Below are positions 49,535 through 56,533 of a DNA stretch of 64,000 bases, in pieces. Positions within the stretch are counted from its first letter, which is position 1, and each line of letters opens with the position of its first letter. Source of the stretch: Mesorhizobium sp. WSM3860. Lineage in GTDB: Bacteria; Pseudomonadota; Alphaproteobacteria; Rhizobiales; Rhizobiaceae. The notes under the pieces are model-generated. The model was not told where the DNA came from and ran no database searches. It saw nothing but the letters and a program-made list of their open reading frames with translations. Both the position numbers and the translations under genes were made by a program. The DNA is taken from the NCBI RefSeq assembly GCF_002294995.1, contig NZ_NSGF01000001.1, positions 496,001 through 560,000 of the forward strand, read 5' to 3'.

Positions 49535-50566
49535 TCATTCTATCTCGAAATTGCCGCGCGGAATGGTGAGGCGATATTCGAGGCGATCCTCGTCGATATC
49601 GAGACTGGCAGAGCCGTTCAGCGACGTCGGCACGACGCGTTCGAGGGCGACGCTGCCAAAGCGATTTTCGGTGCGCCGACCGGCGCCGATCCTTTCTGTC
49701 CAAATCAGCAAGAGGCCAGGCGAAGCCTCGCTGCCGGCGGCGATCCTGGCGCTTACCTTGACCCGTCCGTCAGGCTGCGACAGGGCGCCGTAGCTTACCG
49801 AGTTCACGGCCAGCTCGTGCATGGCCAGCCCGACATGAAGAGCGGCGTTCGGGTTGAGGTAAGGGTTCTCCCCATCGAAACGCAAGCTGCGACTTGGATC
49901 GGCGCTGTAGCGGCCGACCTGGCCGGACACGAGCTCGCGAAGCGCTGCTCCCCGCCAGTTGGAGGATGTCACCAGATCCTGGGACGAGGCGAGCGATTGG
50001 ATGCGGCCGCGAAAGCGCGTCAGGAAATCGCCGAGCGTCTCCGAGTAGCGTCCGGTCTGGGTGGCTATGCTCTGAATGATGGCCAGAAGATTCTTCGAGC
50101 GATGGCTGACCTCCCGCAGCAGCGTTTTCAGCGTCTGCTCGCGGCGCTTCTGCTCGGTCGTCTCGACCATGGTGGTGACGACGCCCTGGACCTCACCGGA
50201 GTCGCTGCGATCGGCATCGATCCAGATATGGAACCAGCGCACGCCGTCACTGTCGGGAATGCCGAGCTCGAGGCGATCCGGGTTGCCGGTTTCAATCGCC
50301 GTGCGCTTGGCTGCGCCTATTCGCTCGGCCTGCGCGGGGGAAAGCAGATCGCTGCCGTCGGCCGTTTCGCAGGCCCACGGGGAGCGCATGTTGCGCGCCC
50401 AGACGGTCTTCATTTCACGATCCTGGTAGAGGACCGAAATTCCAGCATTGTGAAGCGCGTGGAGCAACGCGCGCCCGACCTGCATCCCGCTTTCCGCCGG
50501 ATGCATTGCGATCACCTCGTCGCTGCGTTCTTGCGTATAGTCCTTCTCTGAGACTTTGGAACGCAT
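49535..50566 (-). CDS. PAS-domain HWE-family histidine kinase
   Basis: The 343-residue soluble kinase has a PAS domain (about 25-140: LHALHNAGISVLYQDREMKT, GVRWFHIWIDADRSDSGEVQ) and an HWE core with His155 in LREVSHRSKNLLAIIQSIAT, then GLAMHELAVNSVSYGAL with the Glu of the N box. HWE and HisKA_2 kinases are the known input enzymes of PhyR in alphaproteobacteria, and phyR lies 500 bases upstream on the same strand. It is a good candidate PhyR kinase; this is inferred from context. Confidence 0.92.
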   Translation of the reverse strand: MRSKVSEKDYTQERSDEVIAMHPAESGMQVGRALLHALHNAGISVLYQDREMKTVWARNMRSPWACETADGSDLLSPAQAERIGAAKRTAIETGNPDRLELGIPDSDGVRWFHIWIDADRSDSGEVQGVVTTMVETTEQKRREQTLKTLLREVSHRSKNLLAIIQSIATQTGRYSETLGDFLTRFRGRIQSLASSQDLVTSSNWRGAALRELVSGQVGRYSADPSRSLRFDGENPYLNPNAALHVGLAMHELAVNSVSYGALSQPDGRVKVSARIAAGSEASPGLLLIWTERIGAGRRTENRFGSVALERVVPTSLNGSASLDIDEDRLEYRLTIPRGNFEIE

Positions 50567-50745
50567 CCGATATTTCCCGCATCCAGGCGCGAATGCTTAC
50601 GATGGATTGCTGCCCGGTCTTGGCCTACTGGGGCTTACGCAGCCCAAAAGCGGTCCGCCGGACGACATCCTTTTGGGGACATCGCCCGGCGGTGGCTGGA
50701 AACCGTTTGAGGGGTGCGGCTTCCAGTGTTCGGCACTCCCCCGCG

Positions 50746-50910
50746 TCAGGTTCTCCTGACGAGGCCGGCGATGAGTGAGATCACCAGGAAAGCAAGGAAG
50801 ACGAAGAACAATATCTGCGCGATGCCAGCCGATGTGCCGGCGATGCCGCCGAACCCAAGCGCGCCGGCGATGATCGCGACCACAAGAAAAACGAGCGCCC
50901 AGTACAGCAT
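50746..50910 (-). CDS. DUF1328 (YtjA-like) small membrane protein
   Basis: The 54-residue protein starts [20 protein letters not shown] and continues with [20 protein letters not shown], two membrane helices as in DUF1328. AGGAGAG precedes the ATG. An exact EcfG promoter element lies 30 bases before the start. DUF1328 proteins are frequent members of rhizobial stress regulons, but their action is unknown. Confidence 0.92.
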   Translation of the reverse strand: MLYWALVFLVVAIIAGALGFGGIAGTSAGIAQILFFVFLAFLVISLIAGLVRRT

Positions 50911-50939
50911 GATATCTCTCCTTCTAACGTCTTGGAAAA

Positions 50940-50964
50940 AACGTGGCTGGATAGCGTTTGTTCC
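50940..50964 (-). promoter_or_regulatory. EcfG-dependent promoter of the DUF1328 gene
   Basis: On the minus strand GGAAC (50964-50960), 16 bases, CGTT (50943-50940), 30 bases before the start codon. Exact consensus. Confidence 0.85.
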
Positions 50965-51074
50965 ACCATTTGCCGAAAAAGACGATCCCCTGAAAACGGA
51001 TTGAAAACGGATTCCGCGGCGCATCGTGCGTGGCCCTGGAGCCTCGCATGAGAACTCATCGGACGTTGCTGCGG

Positions 51075-51869
51075 TCAGGCCGCGGCTTTCGCCTGCCGGT
51101 CGAAGAAAAGCGCCTGACTGATAAGGGCCTTGACCATGTCTGGATTGAACGGCTTGGTCACCAGAAACGCCGGTTCGGGACGCTCGCCGGTCAACAGGCG
51201 TTCAGGGAAAGCGGTGATGAAGATCACCGGCACCGGCGTCGAGGACAAGATCTCGTTAACCGCCTCTATGCCCGAGCTGCCATCGGCGAGCTGGATGTCG
51301 GCGAGGACCATTTTCGGACGCGTCTTGCCGAAAACGGCGACCGCCTCGGCGTGCGTGCGCGCGGTGCCGACAACGCGATGGCCGAGGCTTTCGACCATCT
51401 CCTCGATATCCATGGCGATCAGCGGCTCGTCCTCGATAATCAGCACGTCGGTCGCGACCTGGCGGGAAATCTCGCTGCTTGCCTGGGCAAGCAATTCGGA
51501 GAACTCCTGTTCGTCGGCATCGAGGATTTCCGCCGCTTCATCCTCGCTGAAACCCTCTACGGCGACCAGCAGGAAAGCCTGCCTCGGCCGCGGCGCGATT
51601 GCGTTCAGATTGGCGGCCGCCCGCTGCTCCCAGGCTGTCTGCGCATGCTCCTGCGGCACGCGGATGGCAATCGAGGTGAAAAGCCTGGCAAAGACCTTGT
51701 ACAGTGCGATACGATCGCTCGATGCCTTGGGGAAAACTTCGGTGTCGGCGATGATGGCTTCCAGCATCGCAGCAACCAGAGCGTCACCGCTTTCCTGCGA
51801 TCCCGACACGGCGCGCGAGAAACGGCGAAGGAAAGGCAGGTGAGGAGCGATGGTTGCGGACAGGCTCAT
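51075..51869 (-). CDS. phyR: General stress response regulator PhyR (sigma-like domain plus receiver)
   Basis: The 264-residue protein has an EcfG-like N-terminal region (residues 1-135: [40 protein letters not shown]) lacking a functional DNA-binding sigma core, and a C-terminal receiver ([20 protein letters not shown], phosphorylated Asp191 in [24 protein letters not shown]). When phosphorylated, PhyR binds NepR and releases EcfG. It is divergent from nepR-ecfG, and each side has its own exact EcfG promoter. Confidence 0.97.
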   Translation of the reverse strand: MSLSATIAPHLPFLRRFSRAVSGSQESGDALVAAMLEAIIADTEVFPKASSDRIALYKVFARLFTSIAIRVPQEHAQTAWEQRAAANLNAIAPRPRQAFLLVAVEGFSEDEAAEILDADEQEFSELLAQASSEISRQVATDVLIIEDEPLIAMDIEEMVESLGHRVVGTARTHAEAVAVFGKTRPKMVLADIQLADGSSGIEAVNEILSSTPVPVIFITAFPERLLTGERPEPAFLVTKPFNPDMVKALISQALFFDRQAKAAA

Positions 51870-51934
51870 ATTTGACGTCTCCCTCAGATGACGTTGTTGC
51901 AAAGGCTAGACTCACTGGAAGTCCCGGCAAAACC

Positions 51935-51959
51935 AACGTCGGCTTTCTGAAAAAGTTCC
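51935..51959 (-). promoter_or_regulatory. EcfG-dependent promoter of phyR
   Basis: On the minus strand GGAAC (51959-51955), 16 bases, CGTT (51938-51935), 66 bases before phyR. Confidence 0.87.
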
Positions 51960-51968
51960 GCCGGGCAG

Positions 51969-51993
51969 GGAACTAAATTAGGAAGCGGGCGTT
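51969..51993 (+). promoter_or_regulatory. EcfG-dependent promoter of nepR-ecfG
   Basis: GGAAC (51969-51973), 16 bases, CGTT (51990-51993), 94 bases before nepR. It lies ten bases from the opposite-facing phyR promoter. Confidence 0.87.
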
Positions 51994-52086
51994 TCCGGCT
52001 TTGGGATGGGCAACCAGACAAGGGTGCCGCTTGCGTCGCGATCTATGGTTTTTAAGCGGTTTCGGGTGCTGGGACTTAGGGCAAAC

Positions 52087-52290
52087 ATGAAAGAAATGTC
52101 AAAGAATTCAATAACTGGCGCCCCGAGCAGGCACCGGAACGGGGGTGGCAATCCGCTCGGACCGAACTCCGAAATCGCCCGCAAACTTAAGCAATATTAC
52201 GACGAGCTGGTCTCCGATCAGGTGCCGGATCGATTCGCTCAGTTGCTCAGCCAACTGGAAAAGGCCGAACCCGCCGAGAAAAAGGACTGA
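52087..52290 (+). CDS. nepR: Anti-sigma factor NepR
   Basis: The 67-residue protein carries the NepR core LGPNSEIARKLKQYYDELVS, then VPDRFAQLLSQLEKAE, two helices that clamp EcfG. The N-terminal 28 residues are polar and variable, as usual. It inactivates EcfG until phosphorylated PhyR takes it away. It ends three bases before ecfG, a translationally coupled pair. Confidence 0.95.
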   Translation: MKEMSKNSITGAPSRHRNGGGNPLGPNSEIARKLKQYYDELVSDQVPDRFAQLLSQLEKAEPAEKKD

Positions 52291-52293
52291 GAC

Positions 52294-52845
52294 ATGGCGG
52301 CGGTCTCCCAGAGCTTCAAGACCGAGCTGCTCGGCGCGATCCCGAGCCTGCGCGCCTTTGCGGTGTCACTGACGCAGAATGCCGACAAGGCCGACGACCT
52401 CGTCCAAGAAACCCTGGTCAAGGCCTGGGACAAACATGAGAGTTTCCAGCTGGGCACCAACCTCAAGGCCTGGCTGTTCACCATTCTGCGCAACGAATTC
52501 TATTCGCAGATGCGCAAGCGCGGCCGCGAGGTGCAGGACAGCGACGGCATCATGACTGCCAGGCTTGCTGTCCACCCGGCCCAGCATGGCCAGCTCGACC
52601 TCAAGGATTTTCGCGGCGCGCTGGAGCAGTTGCCGGAGGATCAGCGCGAAGCCATCATCCTGATCGGCGCGTCCGGCTTCTCCTACGAAGAGGCGGCGGA
52701 GATCTGCGGCTGCGCGGTCGGCACGATCAAGAGCCGGGTCAGCCGCGCGCGCGCCCGGCTGCAGGACATCCTGAAGATTTCCGGCGAGGACGAGTACGGC
52801 CCCGATGCGATCTCGGCCCAGGTGACCGGATCAAACGCCGCCTGA
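52294..52845 (+). CDS. ecfG: General stress ECF sigma factor EcfG
   Basis: The 183-residue sigma factor has region 2 (AFAVSLTQNADKADDLVQET, KAWLFTILRNEFYSQMRK) and region 4 (LEQLPEDQREAIILIGASGF, SYEEAAEICGCAVGTIKSRV). Sequence and position beside nepR and phyR identify the EcfG (ECF15) group. It directs transcription from GGAAC-N16/17-CGTT promoters, of which ten exact examples occur in this window. Confidence 0.97.
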   Translation: MAAVSQSFKTELLGAIPSLRAFAVSLTQNADKADDLVQETLVKAWDKHESFQLGTNLKAWLFTILRNEFYSQMRKRGREVQDSDGIMTARLAVHPAQHGQLDLKDFRGALEQLPEDQREAIILIGASGFSYEEAAEICGCAVGTIKSRVSRARARLQDILKISGEDEYGPDAISAQVTGSNAA

Positions 52846-52877
52846 CACCGACCTCCGGCTCTTTCGAAACCACGTCG

Positions 52878-53258
52878 TCACGCCGCTTTCGCGCGCCTGC
52901 AGGCGCGCGCCAGGGCCTCGATCAGATCGTCTCCCGAGTAGGGTTTGGTGACCAGCTGAATCTCCGGAAAAGAGCCCTCGAGATCCTCGGCGTCGGAGTA
53001 GCCAGACGCAAAGACGAATGGAATGCCGGCGCTGCGCAGCCGCTCGGCGAAGTCGAGTGTCGAGGTGCCGCCGAGCATCAGGTCGACGATAGCGGCGTCG
53101 AACCACGACAACCCATCACGCAGGTCCATTTCGGCCAGATCGCAAACAATCGTGACCTCGGCGGCGCCCTGGTCGCGGCATAGTTGCTCGACATCCATCG
53201 CTATCAGGAACTCGTCTTCCAAGACCAGGATACGCAATCCGTCTAGCAATGGGGGCAC
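52878..53258 (-). CDS. Single-domain response regulator, FAT GUY-like
   Basis: The 126-residue receiver shows ILVLEDEFLIAMDVEQLCRD, the Asp in AAIVDLMLGG, and PFVFASGYSDAEDL followed by VTKPYSGDDLIEAL. The F-A-S-G-Y string is close to the FAT GUY motif of receivers that modulate the alphaproteobacterial general stress phosphorelay. No output domain is present. It starts at GTG with TAGGAG upstream, and is convergent with ecfG. A role in tuning PhyR phosphorylation is a reasoned inference. Confidence 0.9.
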   Translation of the reverse strand: MPPLLDGLRILVLEDEFLIAMDVEQLCRDQGAAEVTIVCDLAEMDLRDGLSWFDAAIVDLMLGGTSTLDFAERLRSAGIPFVFASGYSDAEDLEGSFPEIQLVTKPYSGDDLIEALARACRRAKAA

Positions 53259-53353
53259 GTGTCGGCGACTCCTATAAGACCGCAGTCATGCGCGGTATTT
53301 GGCCCTCTGTCATTTAAAAAAGACATGACCGGCGATGCATTGCCGTGACCGGC

Positions 53354-53378
53354 GGAACCTCGGTCCGGGTGAAGCGTT
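53354..53378 (+). promoter_or_regulatory. EcfG-dependent promoter of the Crp/Fnr gene
   Basis: GGAAC (53354-53358), 16 bases, CGTT (53375-53378), 45 bases before the start codon. Exact consensus. Confidence 0.82.
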
Positions 53379-53422
53379 TCTATTCGCCCGATCGGGGCAG
53401 GCGGTTTCGAAGAGGGGTCGAA

Positions 53423-54184
53423 ATGTCCGGCCAGAGCGCATATTCCGTTGCCAACCGCCAATACCCTTGCGGCAAATGCCCGCTGCGGCCGCTGCCAGTC
53501 TTTCGCGAATTCGAGAGCCAGGAGCTGTTGTTCGTCAGCGGCTTCAAGAAAGGAGAGCTTGCGGTCGACAAGGGGGCGACCGTGCTGGTCGAAGGCAGCC
53601 ACAGCGCGCATCTCTACACCATACTTTCAGGCTGGGCATTCCGCTACAAGCTGTTGCCCGACGGGCGGCGGCAAATCCTCAACTATTCCATGCCGGGCGA
53701 TCTCATCGGGCTGCAAGGCAGCTTGATGGGCGAGATGCAGCATTCCGTCGAGGCCTTGTCGCCGATGCTGCTGTGCGTCTTCGAGCGCGACCAATTGCAC
53801 GAGCTTTACCGCAACTACCCTGGCCTGGCCTATGACATCACCTGGCTGGCATCGCGCGAGGAGCGCATGCTCGATGAAAACCTGCTCAGCATCGGTCGCC
53901 GTTCCGCGCTGGAGCGCACGGCCTATCTTGTCGCCTTCATCTCCAGCCGTGCCCGGAGCGCAGGCCTGAACGGCAAGCGGCCGGTGCAGATCCCGATCAC
54001 GCAGCAGCACATCGCCGATACGCTCGGCCTGTCGCTGGTGCACACCAACAAGACGATCCGAAAGCTGATGGACCGCAAGCTGATTGTATGGCGTGACGGT
54101 GGTTGCGAAGTTATCAGCCATGAGGGGCTGACGGAGCTGGCTGGCTGGCAAGGTTTGGGTGAGGAGCTCAGACCGCTGATCTGA
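53423..54184 (+). CDS. Crp/Fnr-family transcriptional regulator
   Basis: The 253-residue protein has an N-terminal YPCGKCPLRPLPVFREF with a CxxC pair, a cyclic-nucleotide-binding-like beta barrel (TILSGWAFRYKLLPDGRRQI, YSMPGDLIGLQGSLMGEMQH) and a Crp-type helix-turn-helix (ITQQHIADTLGLSLVHTNKT). The cysteine pair is shorter than the four-cysteine iron-sulfur set of FNR, so oxygen sensing is unproven. An exact EcfG promoter lies 45 bases before ATG 53423, placing this regulator downstream of the stress sigma factor. Confidence 0.93.
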   Translation: MSGQSAYSVANRQYPCGKCPLRPLPVFREFESQELLFVSGFKKGELAVDKGATVLVEGSHSAHLYTILSGWAFRYKLLPDGRRQILNYSMPGDLIGLQGSLMGEMQHSVEALSPMLLCVFERDQLHELYRNYPGLAYDITWLASREERMLDENLLSIGRRSALERTAYLVAFISSRARSAGLNGKRPVQIPITQQHIADTLGLSLVHTNKTIRKLMDRKLIVWRDGGCEVISHEGLTELAGWQGLGEELRPLI

Positions 54185-54206
54185 CAAGGAGCCCGACCGG
54201 GAGAAC

Positions 54207-54231
54207 GGAACCCCGGTCTCGCCCAAGCGTT
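54207..54231 (+). promoter_or_regulatory. EcfG-dependent promoter of the DUF883 operon
   Basis: GGAAC (54207-54211), 16 bases, CGTT (54228-54231), 31 bases before the DUF883 start. Confidence 0.85.
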
Positions 54232-54261
54232 GAAATGGAAGCAAACTTAAGGAGTTACGCA

Positions 54262-54588
54262 ATGGCGACCGCCGCAGGCAGATCCGCAACAGATACTCCC
54301 CCCAGCGCCGACCTCGAAGCCGACATCCGGCAATTGAAAGCCGATATCGAAGAGCTCACCAGGCAATTGGCCAAGACCCGCGACGACAGCTACGGCGCAG
54401 CGCGTCGCGCGGCCGCCGAAGGCGTCGAGCAGCTGCGCGCGCACGGCGAGGCAGCGTTCGAAAGCATGCGCGGAAGTGCTCAGGATTTGGAAGCGCAGTT
54501 GATAGCCAGCGTTCGCGAAAAGCCGGTGACGTCGCTGGCGATTGCCGCGGGAGTGGGCTTCCTGTTCGCGCTGCTCTCGCGCCGCTAG
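54262..54588 (+). CDS. DUF883 (ElaB/YqjD-like) membrane-anchored protein
   Basis: The 108-residue protein has a long amphipathic helix (LEADIRQLKADIEELTRQLA, EGVEQLRAHGEAAFESMRGS) and a C-terminal membrane helix (PVTSLAIAAGVGFLFALLSR) ending in two arginines, the ElaB/YqjD pattern. In enterobacteria these proteins bind ribosomes at the membrane in stationary phase. AAGGAG precedes the ATG. It forms an operon with a holin-like gene seven bases on, under an EcfG promoter. Confidence 0.9.
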   Translation: MATAAGRSATDTPPSADLEADIRQLKADIEELTRQLAKTRDDSYGAARRAAAEGVEQLRAHGEAAFESMRGSAQDLEAQLIASVREKPVTSLAIAAGVGFLFALLSRR

Positions 54589-54595
54589 TCCTCAT

Positions 54596-55060
54596 ATGGG
54601 GACGCTGGTTTCGCTTATTTCCGCCCTTGCCTCCGGCGAGGCGGTGGCGGCTTTGCAAAGAGCGCGGCTGACCGCAATCCTCTACGGGCTTGCCGGTGTT
54701 TTTGCCCTGTGCGGCGTCGGTTTCCTCATCGGCGCGGCCTATATCTGGCTGGCGGCGCGCTACGGGCCGTTGGCGACCAGCTTCGGCTTCGGCATCGGCT
54801 CCCTGGTGATCGCCGGGCTGATTGTCGTGATCCACAAGCTGACCAGCAGCATGCGGGCGCGGCGGCGCGCGCGAAGGCGAAAGGCCGACATGACGGCGGT
54901 TGGCGTTACCGCGGCGCTCGCGCTGCTCCCCGCGCTCGCGAAAAGCAAGGGCGGCCTGGGCACGCTTCTCGCGCCCGCGATCGCGCTCACCGCCTACGCC
55001 ATCTACCGCGAGAATATGAAGAGCGGGCCTCGAGACAAGGATCGCAGCGAAACGCCGTAG
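54596..55060 (+). CDS. Phage holin-family/DUF1469-like membrane protein
   Basis: The 154-residue protein has two adjacent membrane helices (ILYGLAGVFALCGVGFLIGA and TSFGFGIGSLVIAGLIVVIH), a basic stretch (SMRARRRARRRKAD) and a third hydrophobic part. The holin-superfamily label (YqjE/DUF1469-like) is by pattern; the cellular role is envelope-related and not lysis. It follows DUF883 closely, the YqjD-YqjE order known from other Proteobacteria. Confidence 0.8.
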   Translation: MGTLVSLISALASGEAVAALQRARLTAILYGLAGVFALCGVGFLIGAAYIWLAARYGPLATSFGFGIGSLVIAGLIVVIHKLTSSMRARRRARRRKADMTAVGVTAALALLPALAKSKGGLGTLLAPAIALTAYAIYRENMKSGPRDKDRSETP

Positions 55061-55063
55061 GTG

Positions 55064-55088
55064 GGAACTTTCGCGGAAAGGGTCCGTT
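55064..55088 (+). promoter_or_regulatory. EcfG-dependent promoter of a small membrane protein gene
   Basis: GGAAC (55064-55068), 16 bases, CGTT (55085-55088), 50 bases before the start at 55138 and only four bases after the preceding stop codon. Confidence 0.78.
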
Positions 55089-55137
55089 ACCCGACCATGC
55101 CGTGCTTGGCGTGCCCGCCCCACACTGGAGACCGAAA

Positions 55138-55353
55138 ATGCCCAAGACCGTTCCTGAAAACGAAGCCCGCCAGGGGCACTGGGGCTGGCATGCGCTCAGG
55201 ATTCTCATCGCCGGGCTGCTGCTGGTATTCATCGCCTGGGGCGTAGCCGAGATCTATGGCGTGTTGATCAAAGAGCCGAGCACTGAGCAGCAGCACGTCC
55301 CACAACCTCCAGGGACCGAGCAGGCGCCTGCTCCCAGCGGTCAGACGCAGTAG
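55138..55353 (+). CDS. Small single-span membrane protein
   Basis: The 71-residue protein has a charged N-terminus, one membrane helix (LRILIAGLLLVFIAWGVAEI) and a Pro/Gln-rich tail. CTGGAG lies before the ATG. A dedicated exact EcfG promoter places it in the stress regulon. No family is recognised. It converges on the lipid kinase gene 22 bases away. Confidence 0.75.
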   Translation: MPKTVPENEARQGHWGWHALRILIAGLLLVFIAWGVAEIYGVLIKEPSTEQQHVPQPPGTEQAPAPSGQTQ

Positions 55354-55374
55354 TTTTGAAGTCCGCGCGCCATT

Positions 55375-56295
55375 TCAGGCTGCCTTTGCCTGCGCGCTGC
55401 TTCTGGGAACGAGCACGTTAAGGGTCGCTGGATGGATCTCGACCGTAGTTTCGCGTTCCAACTTGACCAACTCTCCGTCCATCACCGCCTTGAATTTTGC
55501 GGGCGACGAATGAATTTTCAGCACGGCCTTGTCAGCCTGGTGGATTTCGACATGTTCGCTTTGGCGCCACCGGCCGCGCAGCATGGCAAGCAGCAATTTC
55601 ACCAAGTCACGGCGCCGGCGCGCAACGCTGACATAGATGCCAAGCACGCCGCCCGCCGGATTGTCCGCGTAAGGCAGATGACCCTCGCCGAACAGATTGT
55701 TGCTGATGCCAATTCCGGTCGCGCGGGTGATGATGTCGGTCTTGCCGATAGTCAAGGTCACCTTGAGGGTGTGCGGGTTCTTGATCGTTGCCCATGCGGC
55801 GCGAACCGACGCCTGCATCTTTCCCAGCCGCGAGCCAAAATCCATCTTCTCGCGGAGCTGGACCATTCTGGCATGCATACCGATTGAAAACTGATGCACG
55901 AAGGGACGGCCATTCGCGGTGGCCATATCGACCGACCTGACCTCGCCCTCGGTAAAGGCCTTCAGGGCGGCCTCCAGTGTTTGGGGAATGCCAAGGCTGC
56001 GCGCGAAGAGGTTCATCGTACCGGCCGGCAATATGGCCAACGCCTTCTTCTTGTTCATGAGAAGGGAGGCGGCGGTGGAAACTGTTCCGTCGCCGCCTCC
56101 GGCCAGCAGGACATCGACGTTGCGCCTGGCTATGGCCTTTTCCAAAGCCGTGGCGATTTCGCTGCCCGCAACGATGTCGATCTGAACCGAATGACCGGCG
56201 CCCTCCAAAAGCTCGCGGACCCGGTCGGCAAAGGCTGGAACATCGGTCGTGCGCAAGGTGCCCCCGTCCTTGTTCAGCACCGCAGCAAACCGCAT
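55375..56295 (-). CDS. Diacylglycerol/lipid kinase family protein
   Basis: The 306-residue protein has the DAGK catalytic signature VLLAGGGDGTVSTAASLLMN (GGGDGT at 66-71) and ILPAGTMNLFARSLGIPQTL, then the second lobe with ISNNLFGEGHLPYADNPAGG. It probably phosphorylates a membrane lipid such as diacylglycerol or a sphingoid base at the inner membrane. An EcfG-type element with a 17-base spacer lies 58 bases upstream. Confidence 0.9.
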   Translation of the reverse strand: MRFAAVLNKDGGTLRTTDVPAFADRVRELLEGAGHSVQIDIVAGSEIATALEKAIARRNVDVLLAGGGDGTVSTAASLLMNKKKALAILPAGTMNLFARSLGIPQTLEAALKAFTEGEVRSVDMATANGRPFVHQFSIGMHARMVQLREKMDFGSRLGKMQASVRAAWATIKNPHTLKVTLTIGKTDIITRATGIGISNNLFGEGHLPYADNPAGGVLGIYVSVARRRRDLVKLLLAMLRGRWRQSEHVEIHQADKAVLKIHSSPAKFKAVMDGELVKLERETTVEIHPATLNVLVPRSSAQAKAA

Positions 56296-56352
56296 ACCCC
56301 TCTCCGTCCTGCTATTGTTAGGCCAAAAAACGAACTCTCAGCCGGAGGCTGA

Positions 56353-56378
56353 AACGGAAAGGGGCCGCCGAAGGTTCC
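56353..56378 (-). promoter_or_regulatory. Possible EcfG-dependent promoter of the lipid kinase gene (17-base spacer)
   Basis: On the minus strand GGAAC (56378-56374), 17 bases, CGTT (56356-56353). It lies 40 bases from the opposite-facing PRC-barrel promoter. Confidence 0.65.
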
Positions 56379-56417
56379 GCGCCAGCGCGCAACTCAACCG
56401 CCGTGGACGGGCTGTTT

Positions 56418-56442
56418 GGAACAAGGCTCCCCTCACGACGTT
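56418..56442 (+). promoter_or_regulatory. EcfG-dependent promoter of the PRC-barrel gene
   Basis: GGAAC (56418-56422), 16 bases, CGTT (56439-56442), 92 bases before the start. Confidence 0.83.
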
Positions 56443-56533
56443 GTGAAATCGTGGAATATTGCCGCGCTCGCCCTTGCCTTGTCCGAGGCCGCGAACGCGG
56501 CGTGTACGAAATCAGGCACGAGGAGAGACGATC

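Noticed and set aside
54596..55060. Holin-like gene taken as prophage evidence
   Set aside because: It pairs with DUF883 in the YqjD-YqjE order and no phage gene is nearby.
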